Assembly: GCF_004959765.1 (NCBI RefSeq)
Contig: NZ_SJZD01000001.1
Coordinates: 603,386-667,385, forward strand
DNA length: 64,000 bases
Source: Flavobacterium sp. H122
GTDB lineage: Bacteria > Bacteroidota > Bacteroidia > Flavobacteriales > Flavobacteriaceae
Direction: 5' to 3'
Part shown: one piece after another, positions 60,503 to 64,000 of the stretch
Numbering within the stretch: the first letter of the stretch is position 1
Layout: each line of letters begins with the position of its first letter
Notes under the pieces: model-generated
What the model was told of the DNA's origin: nothing
Database searches by the model: none
What the model saw: only the letters and a program-made list of their open reading frames with translations
Translations under genes and position numbers: made by a program

Positions 60503-62302
60503 TTAAGCTATTTTATTACGCTTTCTATCATTTTCATTCAAGTAAATTTTACGTAAACGAATTGATTTTGGAGTCACTTCAACATATTCATCTTTTTGAA
60601 TATATTCTAACGCTTCTTCCAGAGTAAATTTAATTGCTGGTACAATTCTCGTTTTGTCATCAGCTCCAGACGAACGGAAGTTAGTCAACTGTTTTGTTTT
60701 AGTAATATTGATTACCATATCATCACCACGAGAGTTTTCACCTACTACCTGACCTTCGTAAACATCTTCGTTTGGATCAACAAAGAATTTACCCCTATCC
60801 TGTAATTTATTAATTGAGTAAGGAATTGCTTTACCGTTTTCCATACAAATTAACGAACCATTAATACGACCGGCAATATCACCTTTGAATGGTTGATACT
60901 CTAAGAAACGGTGTGCCATAATAGCCTCACCCGCTGTAGCCGTTAATAATTGGTTACGTAAACCAATGATACCGCGAGAAGGAATGATAAATTTAATAAT
61001 CATACGCTCACCTCTTGGCTCCATACTTAACATTTCACCTTTACGTAAAGTCACAAACTCCACCGCTTTACCTGAAACGTTTTCTGGTAAGTCAATTGTT
61101 AATTCTTCAACTGGCTCACATTTCACACCATCAATTTCTTTGATAATTACCTGTGGCTGACCAATTTGTAATTCATACCCTTCACGACGCATTGTTTCAA
61201 TCAACACCGACAAGTGCAATACACCACGACCAAATACCATGAATTTATCAGCAGAATCAGTTTCATTAACACGTAATGCTAAGTTTTTCTCTAATTCTTT
61301 AGTCAAACGATCTTTAATATGACGAGAAGTCACAAATTTACCTTCTTTACCAAAGAAAGGCGAATCGTTAATTGTAAATAACATACTCATTGTAGGCTCA
61401 TCAATAGCAATAGTTGCTAAAGCTTCCGGATTTTCAAAATCAGCAACAGTATCACCAATATCAAATCCTTCTAAACCTACTAATGCACAAATATCTCCTG
61501 CTTGAACTTCCTGTACTTTTTTACGGCCAAGACCTTCAAACGTATGTAATTCTTTAATTTTTGATTTTGAAATTGATCCATCACGTTTCACTAATGAAAT
61601 ATTCATTCCCTCAGTTAACGTACCTCTTTGTAAACGACCAATAGCAATACGACCCGTAAATGAAGAGAAATCTAATGAAGTAATCAACATCTGAGGTGTA
61701 CCTTCAGAAACTTTTGGAGCCGGTACATTATTCAATACCATATCCAATAAAGGCTCGATATTCTCAGTTTGCACTTTCCAGTCCTCACTCATCCAGTTAT
61801 TTTTAGCTGAACCGTAAACTGTTGGGAAATCCAACTGCTCTTCAGTAGCACCCAATTCAAACATCAAGTCAAATACTTTTTCGTGAACTTCTTCAGGAGT
61901 ACAGTTTTCTTTATCAACTTTATTGATAACCACACATGGTTTTAATCCTAAATCGATCGCTTTTTGTAATACGAAACGCGTTTGAGGCATTGGCCCTTCA
62001 AAAGCATCCACCAACAAACAAACCCCGTCAGCCATGTTTAATACACGCTCTACCTCACCACCAAAATCGGCGTGACCCGGAGTATCAATAATATTGATTT
62101 TAGTTCCTTTATAAGTAACCGAAACGTTTTTAGAAGTAATTGTAATACCGCGCTCACGCTCTAAATCGTTATTATCAAGAATTAAATCACCTGTGTTTTC
62201 GTTTTCTCTGAAAAGCTGACAGTGATACATAATTTTATCAACCAAGGTAGTTTTACCGTGGTCAACGTGGGCAATAATTGCAATATTTCTAATAGATTCC
62301 AT
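60503..62302 (-). CDS. typA: Ribosome-binding GTPase TypA/BipA
   Basis: TypA is an EF-G-like GTPase that associates with ribosomes under stress and in assembly. G1 is AHVDHGKTTLVDKIM, G2 lies near RERGITI, G3 is DTPGHADFGGEVERV and G4 is VINKVDKENC. EF-G-like domains II, III and V and the unique C-terminal domain follow; the length of 599 is normal. The promoter shares 17 bases with that of the ABC-F gene. The gene is monocistronic with two terminators. Confidence 0.96.
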   Translation of the reverse strand: MESIRNIAIIAHVDHGKTTLVDKIMYHCQLFRENENTGDLILDNNDLERERGITITSKNVSVTYKGTKINIIDTPGHADFGGEVERVLNMADGVCLLVDAFEGPMPQTRFVLQKAIDLGLKPCVVINKVDKENCTPEEVHEKVFDLMFELGATEEQLDFPTVYGSAKNNWMSEDWKVQTENIEPLLDMVLNNVPAPKVSEGTPQMLITSLDFSSFTGRIAIGRLQRGTLTEGMNISLVKRDGSISKSKIKELHTFEGLGRKKVQEVQAGDICALVGLEGFDIGDTVADFENPEALATIAIDEPTMSMLFTINDSPFFGKEGKFVTSRHIKDRLTKELEKNLALRVNETDSADKFMVFGRGVLHLSVLIETMRREGYELQIGQPQVIIKEIDGVKCEPVEELTIDLPENVSGKAVEFVTLRKGEMLSMEPRGERMIIKFIIPSRGIIGLRNQLLTATAGEAIMAHRFLEYQPFKGDIAGRINGSLICMENGKAIPYSINKLQDRGKFFVDPNEDVYEGQVVGENSRGDDMVINITKTKQLTNFRSSGADDKTRIVPAIKFTLEEALEYIQKDEYVEVTPKSIRLRKIYLNENDRKRNKIA

Positions 62303-62322
62303 GTAAATGAATTTTGAAGGTG

Positions 62323-62330
62323 CAAAAGTA
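62323..62330 (-). promoter_or_regulatory. -7 box of typA
   Basis: TACTTTTG, continuing TTTGCACCTTCAAAATT on the minus strand, identical for 17 bases to the ABC-F promoter at 29933. Confidence 0.65.
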
Positions 62331-62418
62331 CGATTATTTTTTTCTAATTCAAGGATTACGTGTTGATTAGTTAAAAAGAAATTGTTTTCTTTATGTTAAA
62401 AAACTAAACTCTAAATTT

Positions 62419-63177
62419 ATGCAAGCCAAAACAATAGACGAAGTCATTGCAATTTTAAACCAGATAGTAGACGAATGCAAAACACAAAATAACCCTTTAG
62501 GGTATTTTGCCATACTCTATCGACAGGTCACTATTAATGTCCGTGACGGTATTTTAAACAACCGCTTTGAAAACAATCTGCGGATGGAAAAATTGGATGT
62601 GTATTTTGCCAACAGGTATTTTGAAGCTTATTTCAACTACAAAGAACAAAAGAATATCACTAAAAGCTGGCATGTTGCTTTTGTTTCAGCTCAAGAACCT
62701 CATATCGTATTACAATATTTATTACAAGGAATTAATGCACATATTAATTTAGACTTAGGAATCGCCACCATAAAGACTATTGAAAGTGAAGATTTAGAAG
62801 GAATCAAAAAAGATTTTTACGCAATAAACTCACTGCTTTCAGATATGGTTGATGAAGTAAAGCAAAAAATAGGAGGCATTTCACCCATTTTTAAACTACT
62901 AATGCCGTTGGCAAAAAAGTGGGATGATAAAATCGTTCAGTTCAGCATCGAAACAGCCCGTGACGGTGCTTGGGAATTTGCACAGCAACTTCACGGTGAT
63001 AAATTAAATTTCGAAAAAAACATCAAAGTAAGAGATCTATCGATTTACAATTTAGGTCTTAAACTTGTTTCTCCTGTAAGAACACTGCAATGGATCCTAA
63101 ACACAATTCGATTTTTTGAAACAGGAACAGTAAAAAAGAAAATGGAAGCTTTGGAAGTTAAAATACAATCCAAATAA
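62419..63177 (+). CDS. DUF5995 family protein
   Basis: This 252-residue protein is all-helical and matches the DUF5995 pattern: IDEVIAILNQIVDECKTQNNPLGYFAILYRQVT, then WHVAFVSAQEPHIVLQYLLQGINAHINLDLGIA and, near the C-terminus, RDGAWEFAQQLH. The conserved H/D-rich motif NAHINLDLG could hold a metal. The function is unknown. It is a single gene, with no clear promoter box. Confidence 0.8.
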   Translation: MQAKTIDEVIAILNQIVDECKTQNNPLGYFAILYRQVTINVRDGILNNRFENNLRMEKLDVYFANRYFEAYFNYKEQKNITKSWHVAFVSAQEPHIVLQYLLQGINAHINLDLGIATIKTIESEDLEGIKKDFYAINSLLSDMVDEVKQKIGGISPIFKLLMPLAKKWDDKIVQFSIETARDGAWEFAQQLHGDKLNFEKNIKVRDLSIYNLGLKLVSPVRTLQWILNTIRFFETGTVKKKMEALEVKIQSK

Positions 63178-63180
63178 AAC

Positions 63181-63207
63181 AAAAAAATCCCGATAAAATC
63201 GGGATTT
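63181..63207 (-). terminator. Terminator of rpsT
   Basis: AAATCCCGAT/ATCGGGATTT (10 bp, loop AAA) with seven A on the plus side. Confidence 0.8.
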
Positions 63208-63233
63208 AAAGATTTTTGAACACTTAATTATAA

Positions 63234-63485
63234 TTATAAAGCTGCAACGTGTCTAGTTAATTTAGACTTTAAGTTAGAAGCTTTATTATCGTGTATAATG
63301 TTTTTCTTAGCTAATTTGTCAATCATAGAAATAACAACCGGTAATTTAGCTACAGCTTCAGCTTTATCACTTGCTAAACGTATTGCTTTGATAGCGTTAC
63401 GAGTAGTTTTGTGCTGATATCTGTTTAACACTCTTTTCTTTTCGTTACTTCTGATTCTTTTTAAAGCTGACTTATGATTTGCCAT
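63234..63485 (-). CDS. rpsT: 30S ribosomal protein S20
   Basis: S20 is a primary 16S rRNA-binding protein of three long helices. The N-terminus MANHKSALKRIRSNEKKRVLNRYQHK is highly basic and typical, and the length of 83 is usual. It is a single gene; the tRNA-Glu pair lies upstream on the same strand. Confidence 0.95.
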   Translation of the reverse strand: MANHKSALKRIRSNEKKRVLNRYQHKTTRNAIKAIRLASDKAEAVAKLPVVISMIDKLAKKNIIHDNKASNLKSKLTRHVAAL

Positions 63486-63642
63486 TTTCTTTTAATTTTA
63501 ATTGTAATAATAATTTATAAACTATCAGTTAAAAAAGAAAAACCTCCCACAACTGTTTTCACAATCACTTTGGTTTTAACTAATAAAATAAAGATTGAGA
63601 CACTAACCTTTATTTTATAAAACTAATTTACAACTAATTTTG

Positions 63643-63714
63643 TAGCCCGTAAGGGAATCGAACCCTTCTTACCAGGATGAAAACCTGGCGTCCTAACCGA
63701 TAGACGAACGGGCC
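63643..63714 (-). tRNA. tRNA-Glu (TTC), copy 2
   Basis: The minus strand folds as a cloverleaf with anticodon TTC (loop TTTTCAT), T-loop TTCGATT and acceptor GGCCCGT/ACGGGCT. CCA is not encoded. It is identical to the copy at 63748-63819 and lies 33 bases downstream of it. Confidence 0.96.
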
Positions 63715-63747
63715 ATCTATACTTTACTTTCAGTATTTCAAAAATTG

Positions 63748-63819
63748 TAGCCCGTAAGGGAATCGAACCCTTCTTACCAGGATGAAAACCTGGCGTCCTA
63801 ACCGATAGACGAACGGGCC
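63748..63819 (-). tRNA. tRNA-Glu (TTC), copy 1
   Basis: Identical sequence to the copy at 63643-63714, anticodon TTC. It is the first gene of the tandem pair behind the box at 63871-63878. Confidence 0.96.
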
Positions 63820-63870
63820 ATTTACATACTCTGAATCTCTTTAAGAGCGCTCATTTCTGTAATGCGAGTG

Positions 63871-63878
63871 CAAAGATA
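63871..63878 (-). promoter_or_regulatory. -7 box of the tRNA-Glu pair
   Basis: TATCTTTG on the minus strand, continuing TTTGCACTCGCA, as at tRNA-His. From 63879 to the right edge no gene could be established. Confidence 0.65.
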
Positions 63879-64000
63879 TACACATTTTTTATTTCTGCAA
63901 TAGCTCCCGCAACTTTTTTTGCATTTTTTTTCTTATTTTTTAGTAAGCCTTTGCAAATAAGACTCTTCCGTTTGAAGGTTTTCCTGTCAAAACACAAACT

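Noticed and set aside
63940..64000. Possible 3' end of a minus-strand gene at the right edge (frame ending ...GRVLFAKAY).
   Set aside because: Only 19 codons are inside the window and no family can be recognised; another frame is equally open.

Overview
The window is chromosomal DNA from a member of the Bacteroidota, most likely Flavobacterium or a close relative. The evidence is AT-rich sequence, many promoters with the Bacteroidota -7 box TAnnTTTG in place of a sigma70 -10 box, SPI- and SPII-type secreted proteins of flavobacterial type, bacillithiol genes (bshB1, ytxJ), a class III sirtuin, PadR/PspC/GIN-domain genes and tRNAs without an encoded CCA. No prophage, insertion sequence, CRISPR array or rRNA gene was seen.

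Layout. Positions 1-7.5 kb: a truncated outer-membrane protein, rplS, sucC, lysA, then a minus-strand ddl-coaD-M14 carboxypeptidase operon. 7.6-11.5 kb: PASTA protein, RluA-family pseudouridine synthase, DUF3667 protein, M28 peptidase and tRNA-His. 11.5-21.3 kb: bshB1, isochorismate synthase and hotdog thioesterase (menaquinone side), a beta-helix lipoprotein, glyA, fumarylacetoacetase, a lipoprotein, and a DUF1398-YtxJ-archaemetzincin operon. 21.4-33 kb: clpB, small secreted and hypothetical genes, a GNAT acetyltransferase, a TonB-dependent receptor, an ABC-F factor, and an alpha/beta hydrolase-DUF2007-ggt operon. 32.8-39 kb, minus strand: a degenerate DEAD-box protein, an NtrC-type regulator without a DNA-binding domain, a NatAB-like ABC exporter, and grpE-dnaJ. 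39-47.6 kb: YceI, a TIGR01777 epimerase, DUF4442, DUF4870, then a PadR-PspC-M23-GIN-GIN operon followed by a third GIN gene with its own promoter, apparently an envelope-stress module. 51-64 kb: rdgB, a DEAD-box RNA helicase, trmH, sirtuin, purB, a trypsin-like protease, amt, typA, DUF5995, rpsT and two tRNA-Glu genes.

The most unusual feature is at 47.8-50.3 kb. Eight tandem units of 312-315 bp lie on the minus strand. Each appears to be a complete small-RNA gene: a 15-bp dyad operator, a TAnnTTTG promoter box at fixed distance, a transcript of about 220 nt with conserved long-range and hairpin pairings (including G-U changes that keep the pairs), and a Rho-independent terminator. The repeat contains two mutually exclusive helices, so the RNA may switch fold. 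A ninth, unrelated minus-strand RNA candidate lies at 50.70-50.87 kb.

Most genes serve core metabolism, protein quality control (clpB, grpE-dnaJ), translation (rplS, rpsT, typA, ABC-F, trmH, rluD, tRNAs) and the cell envelope. Several translation-related genes share an extended promoter, TAnnTTTGCAC, which suggests common growth-rate control.
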